Assembly (NCBI RefSeq): GCF_039939195.1
Contig: NZ_JBDUUH010000006.1
Coordinates: 284,950-348,949 of the forward strand
DNA length: 64,000 nt
Source of the DNA: Foliimonas ilicis
GTDB lineage: Bacteria > Pseudomonadota > Alphaproteobacteria > Rhizobiales > Rhizobiaceae
Reading direction: 5' to 3'
In this document: piece after piece, positions 63,698 to 64,000 of the stretch
Layout of the letters: each line of letters begins with the position of its first letter
How positions within the stretch are numbered: position 1 is the first letter of the stretch
The notes under the pieces: generated by a model
What the model saw: the letters and a program-made list of their open reading frames with translations, nothing else
What the model was told of the DNA's origin: nothing
Databases searched by the model: none
Made by a program: the position numbers and the translations under genes

Positions 63698-64000
63698 ATG
63701 AGAGCTGCCAAACTGCTGCTATCCACTGCCAGCCTGCTTTGCTTGTGCCTCCCCACAGTTGCTCAAAATGCCGACTTTAGTTTGACCTATCATATTGAAC
63801 GCACGCCGTCGGCGCGGTTGAGCATAGAGGCATGCGGCAACGCTGTGGCCCAGGCTGCACAGCAAAACGGACACGGCTCGTCGTCATCGGCCGATGCGTG
63901 CCAAGGCAAATTAGTCCATCGTTGGCATGCATCGGCCGACGACGAGGACCTGGTATCGATGCAAAGGGTAGTCCATCTACACGATTTGGAGTTCGATTCC
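63698..64000 (+). CDS. Exported small protein, DUF6180-like (partial at window end)
   Basis: An open frame of 101 codons runs from the ATG at 63698 to the last base, so the gene continues past the window. The N-terminus is a signal peptide (LLLSTASLLCLCLPTVAQ, cut near 22). The mature part begins NADFSLTYHIERTPSARLSI and contains two cysteines, as in small periplasmic proteins annotated DUF6180 in Brucellaceae; this match is from memory. Role unknown. Confidence 0.65.
   Translation, partial: MRAAKLLLSTASLLCLCLPTVAQNADFSLTYHIERTPSARLSIEACGNAVAQAAQQNGHGSSSSADACQGKLVHRWHASADDEDLVSMQRVVHLHDLEFDS

Noticed and set aside
1..64000. CRISPR arrays or intact insertion sequences
   Set aside because: No regularly spaced repeats and no transposase or integrase frame were found by reading both strands.

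Overview
The window looks like a piece of an alphaproteobacterial genome, most likely a Rhizobiales member close to Ochrobactrum/Brucella. This is an inference from gene style and content (AcrAB/BepDE-type efflux genes, FbpC-type and Opp-type transporters, large amino-acid catabolic clusters, moderately high GC). No rRNA gene is present to fix it. About half the window is metabolic or transport DNA and about a quarter is a patchy, partly decayed defence and toxin-antitoxin island.

Left part, 1-5 kb: the 3' end of a CaiB/BaiF CoA-transferase gene, a HipBA-type toxin-antitoxin pair with a palindromic operator, and the wreck of an AbiE-type toxin-antitoxin pair. 5-11.6 kb: a LacI-type regulator divergent from a five-gene operon holding an Fbp/Afu-type ABC importer, a metallo-beta-lactamase-fold hydrolase and a dual-specificity-type phosphatase. 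The combination suggests uptake and hydrolysis of a phosphorylated organic compound. 11.8-28 kb: a long leftward catabolic cluster. It holds two paralogous Tat-exported peptide-type binding proteins, two permeases, a fused double ATPase, a DddQ-like cupin, an Asp/Glu-racemase-family protein, an M20 amidohydrolase, a dimethylglycine-dehydrogenase-like flavoprotein with a GcvT domain, a DadA-like oxidase, and a flavin/ferredoxin fusion. A divergent TetR-type regulator sits at 28.4-29.0 kb. Together they look like import plus oxidative breakdown of one small N-substituted amino-acid-like or betaine-like compound.

29-44.3 kb is the accessory island. It contains a multiply frameshifted unknown gene, a VapBC pair, and a fusion scar where a SNF2-helicase remnant runs directly into the C-terminal half of a type III restriction gene. 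Next comes a four-gene overlapping operon (unknown 186-aa protein, QueC-like protein, XRE-ImmA/IrrE protein, PIN-domain protein). Divergent from it are an intact AbiEi/AbiEii pair and an Mrr-like nuclease, then an unrecognised 523-aa PD-(D/E)xK protein, and a helical/zinc-ribbon/gamma-glutamylcyclotransferase fusion. The island ends near a 23-base fragment matching the 3' end of a tRNA-Arg gene, the usual scar of integrase-type insertion. The QueC-like operon is my best candidate for an undescribed system.

Right part, 44.4-64 kb: an SbcCD/YhaNO-like nuclease pair, an RND efflux pump with two TetR-type genes, small regulators and hypotheticals, then an iron-siderophore locus (siderophore-interacting reductase, TonB-dependent receptor, Fec/Fhu-type ABC importer). 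The window ends inside a gene for a small exported protein. No CRISPR array, rRNA, complete tRNA, transposase or integrase was recognised.
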